DNA of 64,000 nucleotides, from assembly GCF_000430745.1 (NCBI RefSeq), contig NZ_KE387232.1:49395-113394 (forward strand). The letters are read 5' to 3'. Shown piece after piece: positions 33,665 through 43,389 of this stretch. This DNA is from Fictibacillus gelatini DSM 15865. Lineage in GTDB: Bacteria; Bacillota; Bacilli; Bacillales; Fictibacillaceae. The translations under genes and the position numbers were made by a program. Each line of letters opens with the position of its first letter. Position 1 is the stretch's first letter. Below the pieces are notes generated by a model. That model searched no databases. It saw only the letters and a list, made by a program, of their open reading frames with translations, and was not told the origin of the DNA.

Positions 33665-36034
33665 ATGCTAGGAATGGTAAAAAAAGTCATTCAAGAATAC
33701 TCCCCTGACATTAAACGATTAAAGAAACAAGTGGAGCGCATTAATGAACTTGAACCTCAAATTTCCGCTTTATCTGATGATGAGCTCAAGGGAAAAACGA
33801 TCGAATTTAAAGAGAAACTAGAACGGGGCAAGTCGCTTGATGACATAAAAATAGAAGCATTCGCCGTCGTTCGGGAGGCGGCGAAACGCGTTCTCGGCCA
33901 GCGCCACTATGATGTGCAGCTGCTCGGGGGGCTCGTCCTTCATGAAGGCTCAATCGCCGAAATGCAAACAGGTGAAGGAAAAACATTGGTCGCTTCCCTT
34001 TCAAGCTACTTACATGCCCTTAAAGGTAAAGGCGTTCATGTCATTACCGTCAACGAATATCTGGCCCGTCGCGATTATGAAACGATCGGAAGAATTCACC
34101 GGTTTTTAGGATTGTCGGTTGGCTTAAATTTAGCAGAATTGTCAATGGAATCGAAGCAAGAGGCTTACAAGGCTGATATTACATACGGAACGGGGAATGA
34201 ATTCGGGTTTGATTACTTGCGTGACCATATGGTGCTGGATCCTTCTGAAAAAGTCCAACGGCCGCTTTATTATGCGATTATTGATGAAATTGACAGCATC
34301 CTGATTGATGAAGCCAGGACGCCGCTTATTATCGCCAATAAGTCGCACCTTTGTGCAGACCTTTTTTACATTACAAACCAGGTCGTTTCAGGATTGAAAA
34401 AAGATGTGCATTATGAAGTGGTTGTTGACTCGAAGCAACTTTTTTTAACGGAAAAAGGAACCGAAGTCGTCGAGAAAATGTTTGGTATTTCAAACCTATT
34501 TGATGCTCAGCACCAGCTTTTGTACCATTTTATTTTGCAATCATTACGCGCCCATACGGTAATGAAACGGGATGTTGACTACATTATTAAAGATGGCGAA
34601 GTGCTCTTGGTCGATTCATTCACCGGCAGGGTCATGGAAGGTCGCAGTTATTCTGAAGGGCTTCAGCAAGCGATTGAAGCAAAAGAAGGGCTCGAAATTA
34701 AGGATGAAAACGAAACTCAGGCGACCATCACCATTCAAAATTATTTCCGGCTTTATTCTTTGCTTGCCGGGATGACCGGTACAGCGTCCACCGAAAAAGC
34801 GGAATTTCAGCATACATACGGGCTACATGTGATCGAGGTGCCGACAAACAAGCCGAAACAGCGGATCGATCTTCCCGATGTCGTTTTTGCAACGCTTGAA
34901 GACAAATATAAACGGATCGTGGCTGACATTCGAAAGTACCATGAAACCGGACGCCCGATCCTTGTCGGAACGACGTCGATCGAACAGTCGGAATATTTAT
35001 CCGGGCTTTTAACAAAGGAAAAGCTCCCGCATCTTTTATTGAATGCCAAAAGCGAAGAACAGGAAGCTCGAATCATCTCTTTAGCCGGGCAAAAAGGAAG
35101 TATTATGATCGCAACGAACATGGCCGGCCGCGGTACTGATATTTTGCTCGGTGAAGGTGTCGCAGAGCTCGGCGGCTTGCACATCATCGGAACGGAACGC
35201 CACGAAAGCAGGAGAATCGACAATCAGCTTCGCGGACGTGCCGGACGCCAGGGGGACCCGGGCTCTTCCCAATTTATTTTGTCGCTAGAAGATGAACTGT
35301 TTACGAAATTTGATAAAGACGAAATGGACCGCTGGAAGAAGAAGGTGGTGACGAACGAGGAAGGGGAAGTCATTCAGCCTGATCCGCTCAAGTTTGTGAA
35401 TAAAATCCAGCTGGCGATTGAAGGCATCTTTTTCTCGGCCCGCGAACATTTGTTAAAAATCGATGATGTATCTGACCAGCAGCGGAAAGTTGTCTACGCC
35501 CTCCGCAACCGTCTGCTTGAGGAAACGGCTGTTTTATCGGTCGCAAGCAGTAGTGTCAAAGAGCATGCTGAGCATTTAATTGAAACGTTCTGTTTAAAAG
35601 ATACGGCATGTGAAGATTGGGACATGGGCGGTTTCACTGCAAAATTGGCCGACATTTTTCCTGAGCAACCGATTCAACTTGCCAATTTTAAAGGATTGGA
35701 GTATGAAGATGTCGAAGTTAAAGTAGATGAACTTTTGGCGAAACGGAAAGAATGCCTCGATTCGTTCACCGAGGAAGAAAAACAGGCGATCGAGAAAGAA
35801 ATGAAAATTTTAATGTTGCGCGCCTTAGATGAACTATGGCTGCAGCATTTAGACCGGATTAACTTTGTAAAAGAAGGGATTCATTTAAACAGCTACGCTC
35901 AAGAAGACCCGTACCGGATGTATGAACGGGATGCGTTTGAATTATTTAAAGAAATGCAAAGAGAATGGCACGAACAGCTTGCCATTCAGCTTGCACATCG
36001 GATAAAAGTAGTGCGGGCAGGAACGGAGGGATAA
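33665..36034 (+). CDS. secA2: Accessory Sec translocase ATPase SecA2
   Basis: 789 residues, shorter than housekeeping SecA (about 840). It has Walker A MQTGEGKTLVASL (about 100-112), the DEAD-like box IDEIDSILIDEARTPLI, the preprotein cross-linking domain, NBD2 motifs (LVGTTSIEQSEYL, ATNMAGRGTDILLGEGV, RIDNQLRGRAGRQGDPG) and the helical wing. The C-terminal zinc-binding SecB/lipid tail is absent, as expected for SecA2. It drives secretion of a subset of proteins, in Bacillus anthracis the S-layer proteins. It is followed two bases later by slaP. No SecY2 gene is present. Confidence 0.95.
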   Translation: MLGMVKKVIQEYSPDIKRLKKQVERINELEPQISALSDDELKGKTIEFKEKLERGKSLDDIKIEAFAVVREAAKRVLGQRHYDVQLLGGLVLHEGSIAEMQTGEGKTLVASLSSYLHALKGKGVHVITVNEYLARRDYETIGRIHRFLGLSVGLNLAELSMESKQEAYKADITYGTGNEFGFDYLRDHMVLDPSEKVQRPLYYAIIDEIDSILIDEARTPLIIANKSHLCADLFYITNQVVSGLKKDVHYEVVVDSKQLFLTEKGTEVVEKMFGISNLFDAQHQLLYHFILQSLRAHTVMKRDVDYIIKDGEVLLVDSFTGRVMEGRSYSEGLQQAIEAKEGLEIKDENETQATITIQNYFRLYSLLAGMTGTASTEKAEFQHTYGLHVIEVPTNKPKQRIDLPDVVFATLEDKYKRIVADIRKYHETGRPILVGTTSIEQSEYLSGLLTKEKLPHLLLNAKSEEQEARIISLAGQKGSIMIATNMAGRGTDILLGEGVAELGGLHIIGTERHESRRIDNQLRGRAGRQGDPGSSQFILSLEDELFTKFDKDEMDRWKKKVVTNEEGEVIQPDPLKFVNKIQLAIEGIFFSAREHLLKIDDVSDQQRKVVYALRNRLLEETAVLSVASSSVKEHAEHLIETFCLKDTACEDWDMGGFTAKLADIFPEQPIQLANFKGLEYEDVEVKVDELLAKRKECLDSFTEEEKQAIEKEMKILMLRALDELWLQHLDRINFVKEGIHLNSYAQEDPYRMYERDAFELFKEMQREWHEQLAIQLAHRIKVVRAGTEG

Positions 36035-36035
36035 G

Positions 36036-36950
36036 ATGCTTTCATTATTTAAAAAAAATAAAAATGTGGAAGAAAAGGATGCTTCTGTTGAGGCTGAAAA
36101 TTTTGTCGAACGCGAGGCAACCAGGCAGGAAACACCCGGAGATGAACAAGAGGTGGAAACATATCTTGATTTTCATCCGGATTGGGACGTTTCCAACCAG
36201 GAACGATACGTTTACGGCTTTCACCATGCCCAATTGCCAAAATTAAAGCCCAATCAAGTGTCCATCTCGGGTATTGACATTGTCCAGGACAATGAATTTT
36301 TTATCGTCAATGCGTTTATTCGGAATACGGTCGAGAAGCCGATCCGGTTTGAAGAAGTAGTCCTATTGTTGCTTGATAGAGAAGGAAAAATTGCCGCCCG
36401 AAAAACATTTGACCTTGAAATTTTAGGAGAGATTCCCCCTAATGCTTGCAGGCCATGGACTTTCCTTTTTTCAGAAGAAGATGTAGTAGCGGAATCGTTT
36501 CCTATTGACAATTGGACGTTAGCTTTTGAACTAAGACAAAAGGAACCGTCCGGGCATTCGCTCATGTTGGATGAAGCATGGGAAAACAACTTAAATGACG
36601 TGCAAAAAACGAGATTGCGAGAATTGGTAAACAATCTCCCGCCACTTGCCTCCGGTGAAATTAATTTTATGGGAATTGAAGCAAGAATGAGCGATACGGA
36701 CGAATTGCATGTCACTCTCTTGATCCGAAACGGCAGCGAAAAAGATATTCACATTGAGCAAATCCCGCTTTTCGTCGAAGATGCAAGTGGACAAGTTGTC
36801 GCAAAAGGCGGCTTCCAATTGAATCACTTTGAGGTAAAAGCCAACACAAGTAAACCGTGGACGTTCATCTTCCCGGAATCGTTATTGGAGACGAAGGAAA
36901 TCGATCTTTCCAGATGGAGAGTCTTTTTGCCGGAACATCAGCAAGCTTAA
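36036..36950 (+). CDS. slaP: Accessory Sec system S-layer assembly protein SlaP
   Basis: 304 residues, soluble, with an acidic N-terminal region (to about 50) and two related domains (about 70-155 and 210-290). Both contain an I-x-G-I strand, an F/LIRN strand and a CRPWTFLFSEEDV / SKPWTFIFPESLL strand, the SLAP duplication. SlaP works with SecA2 to export S-layer proteins in Bacillus anthracis. The ATG at 36036 overlaps the Shine-Dalgarno region within the end of secA2. No S-layer structural gene or csaB is in the window. Confidence 0.9.
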   Translation: MLSLFKKNKNVEEKDASVEAENFVEREATRQETPGDEQEVETYLDFHPDWDVSNQERYVYGFHHAQLPKLKPNQVSISGIDIVQDNEFFIVNAFIRNTVEKPIRFEEVVLLLLDREGKIAARKTFDLEILGEIPPNACRPWTFLFSEEDVVAESFPIDNWTLAFELRQKEPSGHSLMLDEAWENNLNDVQKTRLRELVNNLPPLASGEINFMGIEARMSDTDELHVTLLIRNGSEKDIHIEQIPLFVEDASGQVVAKGGFQLNHFEVKANTSKPWTFIFPESLLETKEIDLSRWRVFLPEHQQA

Positions 36951-36978
36951 AAAACGCCCTTCAAAGGGTGTTTTTTAT
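36949..36978. terminator. Terminator between slaP and the NERD gene
   Basis: AAAAAACGCCCTT pairs with AAGGGTGTTTTTT (one G-T pair), suited to both converging transcripts. Confidence 0.85.
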
Positions 36979-36982
36979 TATG

Positions 36983-37960
36983 CTATTCAATCGATTCATC
37001 CAAAAATAAATCATACTCCCTCCATCTTTTCGTTCCCGAATGTGGCAAGTTCATTGAAGTTAATAGTTTGTAGGCAATAGAGCTAGAAGGAAGCTGTAAA
37101 AAATTCCTGAATTGCTCATTCGTGATGGAGGATTGAAAGAGAAGAAAATAGTCGTTTAAAGCATTTTTATGGGCATCTCTTGAGGAAAAAGAGCAAGTTG
37201 TGCAAACCCATTTTCCCCACTTTCTTTCCATCGAGAGTTTTTTGCATTTAGGACAATGAACGCCCATTAGAAGATCGGATCTATTAATTTGAAATCGCTG
37301 AAGTACATCGAAATTTTTGGGGACATGCCAGGTTAAAAGAAGGTTACATAATTTGCGGATATCCTTTTTGGAGAATTTTTCTTCTTTGTGGGACTCTTTA
37401 TACTCGTAGATTTTCTCAAGCAGTTTTGTGCTCCGAATGACACTTTGCAGCGGTAACTGGTGATGGAGGGATGTTTTAATAATCGTGTTTGAATTCGCCA
37501 TAACAACAAGGGGCTCGATCGGTATTGCGGGGAAATGTTTGTTTTTCAGCCATTCCGTAAATTTGAACGTTTGATAGTTGACCTGCTGAATCGGATCTGA
37601 AAACACTTCTTCCATCCCATTGTTTGTACGAATAAGTTGTTGGAAGGCCGGATCGAAAATCAGGGTGCCTGAAATATTTTTCACTTCGATGATGAGAATA
37701 AAAGATGTGGACAGAATTAATGTATCGATTTGAAAGAAGTATGCCCCATCTGAAAGTCGGAGATCATGGAAAATGAAGTATTCTTGATCGGGAAGGGATC
37801 TTAAATAATAGTCCAGCGACTGCTCTCCTTTAAAACCCGCCAAACTTTTTGCTAACTCTTCTTCCACTTCACTGTATTTTGGATGCGAATGATGCAACCG
37901 CCTCAATAAAGCTTCCAACTTTCTAATTTTTAGCGGTATTTTCCGATCTTTTACAATCAA
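36983..37960 (-). CDS. NERD domain protein with C-terminal zinc ribbon
   Basis: 325 residues. The NERD (nuclease-related) domain spans about 35-150: GEQSLDYYLRSL, the catalytic-like aspartate in QIDTLILSTSFILIIEVKN with the E-V-K motif. A C-terminal zinc ribbon has CPKC (about 238-241) and CTTC (about 255-258). NERD proteins are thought to process DNA or RNA, but function is unproven. TTG 37960 suits the GGGAG site; a GTG three codons earlier is too close. It is immediately preceded by 21-nt repeat array 3. Confidence 0.85.
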   Translation of the reverse strand: MIVKDRKIPLKIRKLEALLRRLHHSHPKYSEVEEELAKSLAGFKGEQSLDYYLRSLPDQEYFIFHDLRLSDGAYFFQIDTLILSTSFILIIEVKNISGTLIFDPAFQQLIRTNNGMEEVFSDPIQQVNYQTFKFTEWLKNKHFPAIPIEPLVVMANSNTIIKTSLHHQLPLQSVIRSTKLLEKIYEYKESHKEEKFSKKDIRKLCNLLLTWHVPKNFDVLQRFQINRSDLLMGVHCPKCKKLSMERKWGKWVCTTCSFSSRDAHKNALNDYFLLFQSSITNEQFRNFLQLPSSSIAYKLLTSMNLPHSGTKRWREYDLFLDESIE

Positions 37961-38053
37961 TAATGACACTCCCTTTCTTGATTTTTAGATTAATTTCTGC
38001 GCACGAACCACAATTCCTGCTATCAGATGTAATTTCTCCCTCAATGTGGGCAA

Positions 38054-38237
38054 CTCTATCCGCCAATTCGGGTGCTCTATCCGCCAATTCGGGTGCTCTA
38101 TCCGCCAATTCGGGTGCTCTATCCGCCAATTCGGGTGCTCTATCCGCCAATTCGGGTGCTCTATCCGCCAATTCGGGTGCTCTATCCGCCAATTCGGGTG
38201 CTCTATCCGCCAATTCGGGTGCTCTATCCGCCAATTC
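38054..38237. repeat. 21-nt tandem repeat array 3, nine identical units
   Basis: The unit contains CTATCCGCCAATTCGGGTG and recurs at 38056, 38077, 38098, 38119, 38140, 38161, 38182, 38203 and 38224 with no visible mismatch except at the truncated last unit. On the minus strand the core is AATTGGCGGATAGAG. All six frames are open over part of the array, so the predicted heptad proteins (ADRAPEL, SIRQFGC, LSANSGA, HPNWRIE) are artefacts. Confidence 0.95.
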
Positions 38238-38264
38238 AAAAGCGCCCTCTTAAGGGGCGCTTTT
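38238..38264 (-). terminator. Terminator overlapping the stop codon of the GHL10 gene
   Basis: AAAAGCGCCC (38238-38247) pairs with GGGCGCTTTT (38255-38264); the TAA of the gene lies in the loop. Confidence 0.75.
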
Positions 38265-39821
38265 GACAAATGCTAATCGGCTTGGCTTGCTTTCGTTGTG
38301 GAGCCGGTCGACAGCGGTGATCGCATACATATAACGCTTGCCGGGTTCCTCCGTTGTATCAACATAGGACTGCTTGCTGTCACCATTTTTTCGGACGGTT
38401 GCGATAATATGTTTCGGGTTCGTAAAATTGAAATCCTCTCCTTCGAACCGGTAAATGACATAATAGGCGGCATCACTTTTCTTTTGATCTTTCCACAAAA
38501 GCTTGACCCCTTCATCACTTCTTTTAGCTTTCATTAAGGTCGGCCGCTTCGGCGGAGCGTCGTCCAGCCACGGCATTGTCGGAACTAATGCAGGGTATGG
38601 ATACACATCGTTCGCCAGGCGGTCTTTAATGCCGAGCGGATTGCGGTCCAAATCTTTAAAGCTGAAGTGCATGCTTCCCTGGATTTGCGGAAACAGCCTG
38701 TTGTACTTCAGCTGGTTCGGAAGTTCATCGGGATTGTTCCAGGCGGGATCCGAATTGTTCGCAATCTTGTAATCGGCCTGTCCAATATACAAATGAATGT
38801 TCCTGCCGTCCACTTCTTTCGTCCACCAATCAATCAACTTCTCATAAGCGGCCGGTTTAAATCCGAATGCCCAATAAATTTGCGGCGTGATATAATCAAT
38901 CCAGCCTTGCTGAATCCACGTTCTCGTATCGGCAAATAAATCATCGTAGTTCGTTTGGCCAGCAGTCGTGTCCGATCCAGTCGGGTCCACCGCTTGATTC
39001 CGCCAGACGCCGAATGGGCTGATGCCGAATTTCACATAGTTTTTTTCCTGCTTGATTTTGGCTGAAAGCGTTTTAATGAGGTGATTCACATTGTCCCTTC
39101 GCCAGTCGTCTTTGTTCGCAAACTTGCCCATTCCGTATTTCTCGTATGTTTCTTGATCGGGGAAATCCTGTCCTGCAACGCGGTACGGGTAAAAATAATC
39201 ATCCATATGCACCGCATCAATGTCATACCGTTTTACCACTTCCATGACGCCATCGATGATAAAATCTTCCGCTTCTGGAATACCGGGATTATAATACAGC
39301 TGACCGCCGTAGCTGACGACCCAATCACGGTGTTTTCGCGCCGGATGGTCGGCCGATAAATTATCGATCGTCAGCCCTTTTTCTAACGTAATGCGGTACG
39401 GATTAAACCAGGCGTGGAATTCTAGGTTACGTTTATGGGCCTCTTCCACCATAAACGCAAGAGGGTCATAGCCCGGGTCTTTTCCTTGCACACCGGTTAA
39501 ATATTTGGACCATGGGCCGTAGTTGGACGGGTAAAAGCTATCGGCCGTCGGTTTGATTTGAACGACGACCGCATTCATTCCCATCGCTTTTGCTTTATCA
39601 AGCATTCCCGTATACTCCGCTTTTTGCTGCTGAATAGGAAGGCCAGGTTTTGACGGCCAATCGATGTTCGCTACCGTCGCGATCCAAACGGCGCGCAATT
39701 CCCGTTTGACATAAGGGGAGTCCCCACCATTTTTCGCCTTCGCCATCGTTCCGGGAAACATAACGCAACCGAAAAAACTTAAAACAAACAACCATTTTCC
39801 TGCTCGCCATGCCGACTTCAC
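38250..39821 (-). CDS. Secreted family-10-like glycoside hydrolase (GHL10, YngK-like)
   Basis: 523 residues. A signal peptide (about 1-30, WLFVLSFFGCVMFPGTMAKA) is followed by the GHL10 TIM-barrel (RELRAVWIATVANIDWPSK, GMNAVVVQIKPTADSFYPS, HAWFNPYRI, IDAVHMDDYFYPY) and a C-terminal fibronectin-III-like domain (about 425-520). The DDYFYPY region carries the predicted acidic catalytic residues. GTG 39821 is preferred because GGGAGGAG precedes it; the upstream ATG is 27 bases earlier and overlaps murK. It is the last gene of the murein sugar operon and may degrade glycan outside the cell; the substrate is unproven. Confidence 0.88.
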   Translation of the reverse strand: MKSAWRAGKWLFVLSFFGCVMFPGTMAKAKNGGDSPYVKRELRAVWIATVANIDWPSKPGLPIQQQKAEYTGMLDKAKAMGMNAVVVQIKPTADSFYPSNYGPWSKYLTGVQGKDPGYDPLAFMVEEAHKRNLEFHAWFNPYRITLEKGLTIDNLSADHPARKHRDWVVSYGGQLYYNPGIPEAEDFIIDGVMEVVKRYDIDAVHMDDYFYPYRVAGQDFPDQETYEKYGMGKFANKDDWRRDNVNHLIKTLSAKIKQEKNYVKFGISPFGVWRNQAVDPTGSDTTAGQTNYDDLFADTRTWIQQGWIDYITPQIYWAFGFKPAAYEKLIDWWTKEVDGRNIHLYIGQADYKIANNSDPAWNNPDELPNQLKYNRLFPQIQGSMHFSFKDLDRNPLGIKDRLANDVYPYPALVPTMPWLDDAPPKRPTLMKAKRSDEGVKLLWKDQKKSDAAYYVIYRFEGEDFNFTNPKHIIATVRKNGDSKQSYVDTTEEPGKRYMYAITAVDRLHNESKPSRLAFVKSAP

Positions 39822-39837
39822 ATGATCTCCTCCCAAT

Positions 39838-40737
39838 CTATTGATCATTCATTTCTTGCATAGCCAAATAAAAAGCTCCTTTTGCCGACGAAACGTCCTC
39901 TGTGACGAAGCGTGCACGTTGAATTTTTTGCTTCACCGATGAAGTAAACGAATCTTGAAAGTACGGAATCGATTGAAGAATCCCCCCTTTCAACGCAATC
40001 TGAACATTTTGAGAAAAACCTAGCCTTTTATAAAGAGAGCCCGTTAGTTTAGCTAACTCTTCCCCTGCCTGATTCAAAATGGATAGTGCCTGTCCATCTC
40101 CGTCATTGGCTAGATTCACAATACACGGGACTAGTGCAGCCATCTCATCCTTTGTCGACGAGTAAACGAATCTTTTAATCTCTTTTACTTGTTTTAGCTG
40201 CAATTCTTTCAATAATGCTCTGCTGAGAGAGCCTGGCGGCAAACCGGCATCCGATTCGATGGCCATTTGTTTCAACGCTTGAAGCGAGATCCAATAGCCG
40301 CTCCCTTCATCGCCGAGCAAATGCCCCCATCCTCCTGTATAGTCATAGCGGGATCGATATTTTCCGATGCAAATGGAACCTGTTCCTGCAATCGTTAATA
40401 TTCCTTCATTTCCTTTTAATAAGGCGGCATGCGCAATGACCGCATCATTGACAATTTTCACTTTCGCCCGGAACTCGCCGGTAAGTTTTATTGTTAACGG
40501 TTCCGGATCCGCGCTTTCGATTCCAGCAAGGCCTAAGTAAATACAGAGGCATTTTCCCGGCTCAAGTCCTTGCTGCGATTGGCGAATCGCTTCTATAATA
40601 TGAGCGGTTGCCTCCCGATAGTCGATTAATACGTTGCCGAAACCACTTATTCCTCTTCCTGCCTCTTCTCCATTTAAGCGAAAAGCGACGGCTTCTGTTT
40701 TCGTTCCGCCGCCATCCACGCCGATCATATAGTCCAA
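39838..40737 (-). CDS. murK: N-acetylglucosamine/N-acetylmuramic acid kinase (BadF/MurK-like)
   Basis: 299 residues, ASKHA fold. The N-terminal phosphate loop is MIGVDGGGTKTEAVAF; later TIAGTGSICIGK and GGWGHLLGDEGSGYWI are the typical motifs of the BadF/BadG family GlcNAc kinases. MurK of Clostridium phosphorylates GlcNAc and MurNAc released from cell wall. TTG 40737 places the glycine loop at the usual distance from the N-terminus. It lies 17 bp downstream of mupG in the operon. Confidence 0.82.
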   Translation of the reverse strand: MDYMIGVDGGGTKTEAVAFRLNGEEAGRGISGFGNVLIDYREATAHIIEAIRQSQQGLEPGKCLCIYLGLAGIESADPEPLTIKLTGEFRAKVKIVNDAVIAHAALLKGNEGILTIAGTGSICIGKYRSRYDYTGGWGHLLGDEGSGYWISLQALKQMAIESDAGLPPGSLSRALLKELQLKQVKEIKRFVYSSTKDEMAALVPCIVNLANDGDGQALSILNQAGEELAKLTGSLYKRLGFSQNVQIALKGGILQSIPYFQDSFTSSVKQKIQRARFVTEDVSSAKGAFYLAMQEMNDQ

Positions 40738-40754
40738 CCGTCCCTCACCCGCTT

Positions 40755-41843
40755 TCACTTCTTTAACGTAAATCGAAAAGCATCCCACGGCCCTAGAACA
40801 TCGAGCAAAAAAAGTTCTTCGTCTTTGATGCGGCCGACGACGTTCGTTTTCCCCGAGTTTTTCATCTCTTTTAAGGCGATTTGCAGTTCCCCTTTGTACT
40901 GGCCGTACAATTCGTTCTCGATTAAAAGGTCGCCACGGCGAATGTCCGGCGTATACGTTGGCGGGAAGGATTCGCTTTTATATTTCACGCGGCTTTGTGT
41001 TGAACGAACAAGATAGTCTGAGACGTCCCCACGGTAAACATGAGGTTCTTCCAGCACGATTTTTTTCTCTAACTCGGTGATCGACTCATGCAAATGGACG
41101 GAAAATGTGAGCACATCACGGTCAACTTCCGCAAGCAGCCGCAATTCTTCCTCCGAAGCATAGGCGTTGGCAATGATCACATCATCGATGACGCCTGTTT
41201 GAAAAAGGTGTTTCGCCTGAACATGAATCGGCAGCCCGCGGTGCATCTCAAGGGTGCACAATCCTTCTGTTACCGGCCACGGCCCGAAAGTGGCATCGTT
41301 TGAATGGATGAATGCTGCCGTTTTCAGACCCGCACTTTTAAACTGCCTGCTACATTTAAGAAAATGTTCATAAGAGAGCCCGGTATAGCGGTGCGGGTAA
41401 AAATTATGCGAGCCAATTAACCGCTCTTTATTCGGCTGATGGCTTAAAATGTTGTCAATGTATTTCGTTCCGTTCGACATATTCAGTTCGATTTTCAAAC
41501 CATACGGATTATAGGTCATCATCGCTTCCTCTCTTCCGGAAAACCCGAGGTCAAGCCGAATGCCGGACGCCCCCAGTTCATGAAAAAACGAGAGATCGCT
41601 ATAGGAAATTCCGAGACGGTCAAACACCCGGGGGGAAATATCGACAATCGTTTCCATTCCTAAATCGCTGGCAAACGAGATCGTTTCCTTGAAGTCTTTG
41701 ATGATCTTCCCGGCATCGCCTTCAACCGACAAAAGACAGGTGAAGATGCGCTTGAATCCGTACTGGTGGGCGAGCCCGATATATTCCTTATCTTTTTCAA
41801 CCGTCGAATGTTCCGGGTAAATGGAAATGCCAAGCTGTTTCAT
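40755..41843 (-). CDS. mupG: 6-phospho-N-acetylmuramidase (DUF871, MupG-like)
   Basis: 362 residues, TIM-barrel with a C-terminal cyclophilin-like domain, the DUF871 architecture. The N-terminus LGISIYPEHSTVEKDKEYIGLAHQYGFKRIF and SHNFYPHRYTGLS (about 144-156) are diagnostic. Staphylococcus aureus MupG hydrolyses MurNAc-6-phosphate-GlcNAc into MurNAc-6-phosphate and GlcNAc inside the cell. The GlcNAc would then be substrate for the downstream MurK. The ATG follows AAGGAGCG. Confidence 0.88.
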   Translation of the reverse strand: MKQLGISIYPEHSTVEKDKEYIGLAHQYGFKRIFTCLLSVEGDAGKIIKDFKETISFASDLGMETIVDISPRVFDRLGISYSDLSFFHELGASGIRLDLGFSGREEAMMTYNPYGLKIELNMSNGTKYIDNILSHQPNKERLIGSHNFYPHRYTGLSYEHFLKCSRQFKSAGLKTAAFIHSNDATFGPWPVTEGLCTLEMHRGLPIHVQAKHLFQTGVIDDVIIANAYASEEELRLLAEVDRDVLTFSVHLHESITELEKKIVLEEPHVYRGDVSDYLVRSTQSRVKYKSESFPPTYTPDIRRGDLLIENELYGQYKGELQIALKEMKNSGKTNVVGRIKDEELFLLDVLGPWDAFRFTLKK

Positions 41844-41867
41844 TCTTCATCGCTCCTTTATGACGCT

Positions 41868-42194
41868 TTACGCTTCTTTATCTTCTTTTAGTTTTTTGAT
41901 GATCCGGATCATGTGCTCGATTAATTTCTGTTCGGAAATCGCCGTCATTAAATGGTCCTGGGCATGAATAAGCAAGAGCGATTTTTCAATTTTAGAGCCA
42001 TTCAATTCTTCCTGGATCAATTTCGTCTGTGTTTTATGGGCGATGAGCATTTCTTGCTGAACTTCTTTCATCAACTCTTCCGCTTTTTCGAAATCGTAAT
42101 TTTCAGCGGCTGTTAATGCTTCATAGGCCAATGAACGGGCATTGCCGCCATGGGCGATCATTTGAAAAATCTCATTTTCAAAGGTTGGGTTCAT
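41868..42194 (-). CDS. PTS lactose/cellobiose-type EIIA
   Basis: 108 residues, all-helical IIA of the Lac/Chb family. The phosphorylated histidine is in [13 protein letters not shown] (about 73-85), and [18 protein letters not shown] is the first helix. It carries phosphate from HPr to the IIB encoded upstream. The start is ambiguous between ATG 42194 and TTG 42203, because two GGAGG-like sites overlap. It overlaps the end of anmK by 17 bases. Its separation from IIB and IIC by enzyme genes is unusual but still in the operon. Confidence 0.9.
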   Translation of the reverse strand: MNPTFENEIFQMIAHGGNARSLAYEALTAAENYDFEKAEELMKEVQQEMLIAHKTQTKLIQEELNGSKIEKSLLLIHAQDHLMTAISEQKLIEHMIRIIKKLKEDKEA

Positions 42195-43389
42195 CTCCTC
42201 CAATTTCCTCCTCTACTAGTCGATTGTCATCTATTCTGTACTTTTGCCCTGGAGGGAACGTAATGTTTCCTAAAATGACCGGCTCTCTTGCGCCTGTAGC
42301 ATTTGGGACATTGCCCGGGTTTTGGGACAGCGTCTCATTGGCCAAAAGGGTGAAGGCAACCGCTTCTTTCGCTTCCGATGAAAATCCGAAGTCTTCTTGA
42401 ATGCCAACAGAGCATTCATCTTTCAGTAGTTCTTTAATCATTGAAACGAGCGTCAGGTTATAGCTTCCTCCCCCTCCGATGATCACTTCATTGGCTTTGA
42501 CTTTCGGGAAAATGAATGCCCGGTAATTTTCAGCAATTGACGTTGCCGTAAAAAACGTCACCGTTGCGAGCACATCATGCTTTGATACATGGCTAAATTT
42601 ACGCAGCAGATCCGCCGTAAATTCCTTGCCAAACATTTCCCGTCCTGTCGTCTTCGGCGGTTTTTTAGCAATAAATGGATGGCTCATGCACTCGTTGAGC
42701 AATTGTTTATGGATAGCCCCTTGTGCGGCAAGCTTTCCTTCTTTATCAAATGGTACGTTAAACAATCGCCTGCACACTTCATCAATGATCATATTTCCCG
42801 GCCCCGTATCGAACGCATAAACGTCATCAAGAGACGCATTCATAGGCAAAACCGTACAATTTCCAATACCGCCGATATTTTGCAAAACACGATTTTTCTC
42901 CTGGCTACGGTATAAAACGTACTCTGTATACGGGACTAATGGGGCTCCCTGGCCGCCGGCCGCCATATCCATCGTCCGAAAATTGGAAACGACGAGCGTG
43001 TTCGTTTCATAGCTGATCACCGCTGGCTCGCCGATTTGCAACGTAGACCGAACGAAAGCTCCTTCATCATGCGGCTGATGGTAGATCGTTTGCCCGTGTG
43101 ACCCGATAAAATCAAGTCTTTCAATGGGCAACTTATTTTTCTTGCAAATTTTTTTCACGGCGTCGGCAAATAGGTGCCCGAGCTTAAAATTCAAGCTGCA
43201 AATGAGCTGAGCATTCGACCGGTCTGCCGATAGGCTGCTTTCGATCTCTTTTTTAATTTCTTTGGAAAAAGGAATTGTCAAAAAGTCTATTAAGTTTACG
43301 TTTGTAGCGATGCCACTATTCTCGATTTCAACTAACGCCGCGTCGATGCCGTCAAGAGACGTTCCGGACATCAATCCAACCGCGAACAT
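42178..43389 (-). CDS. anmK: 1,6-anhydro-N-acetylmuramic acid kinase AnmK
   Basis: 403 residues. The N-terminal phosphate motif is [19 protein letters not shown] (about 5-23); later [40 protein letters not shown] and [14 protein letters not shown] match the family. It hydrolyses the anhydro bond and phosphorylates anhydroMurNAc to MurNAc-6-phosphate. The ATG shares one base with the stop codon of the GH4 gene (TAATG), so translation is coupled. Gram-positive cells have few lytic transglycosylases, which makes the substrate source interesting. Confidence 0.92.
   Translation of the reverse strand: MFAVGLMSGTSLDGIDAALVEIENSGIATNVNLIDFLTIPFSKEIKKEIESSLSADRSNAQLICSLNFKLGHLFADAVKKICKKNKLPIERLDFIGSHGQTIYHQPHDEGAFVRSTLQIGEPAVISYETNTLVVSNFRTMDMAAGGQGAPLVPYTEYVLYRSQEKNRVLQNIGGIGNCTVLPMNASLDDVYAFDTGPGNMIIDEVCRRLFNVPFDKEGKLAAQGAIHKQLLNECMSHPFIAKKPPKTTGREMFGKEFTADLLRKFSHVSKHDVLATVTFFTATSIAENYRAFIFPKVKANEVIIGGGGSYNLTLVSMIKELLKDECSVGIQEDFGFSSEAKEAVAFTLLANETLSQNPGNVPNATGAREPVILGNITFPPGQKYRIDDNRLVEEEIGGDEPNL

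Noticed and set aside
33665..36034. Housekeeping SecA
   Set aside because: It is too short, lacks the C-terminal zinc motif, and is followed by slaP.
38054..38237. CRISPR array
   Set aside because: Units are identical and directly adjacent; there are no unique spacers and no cas genes.
37923..38276. Five overlapping ORFs with perfect heptad repeats (ADRAPEL, HPNWRIE, SIRQFGC, LSANSGA, YPPIRVL)
   Set aside because: A 21-nt unit without stop codons opens several frames on both strands; there is no reason to choose one, and no ribosome site fits.
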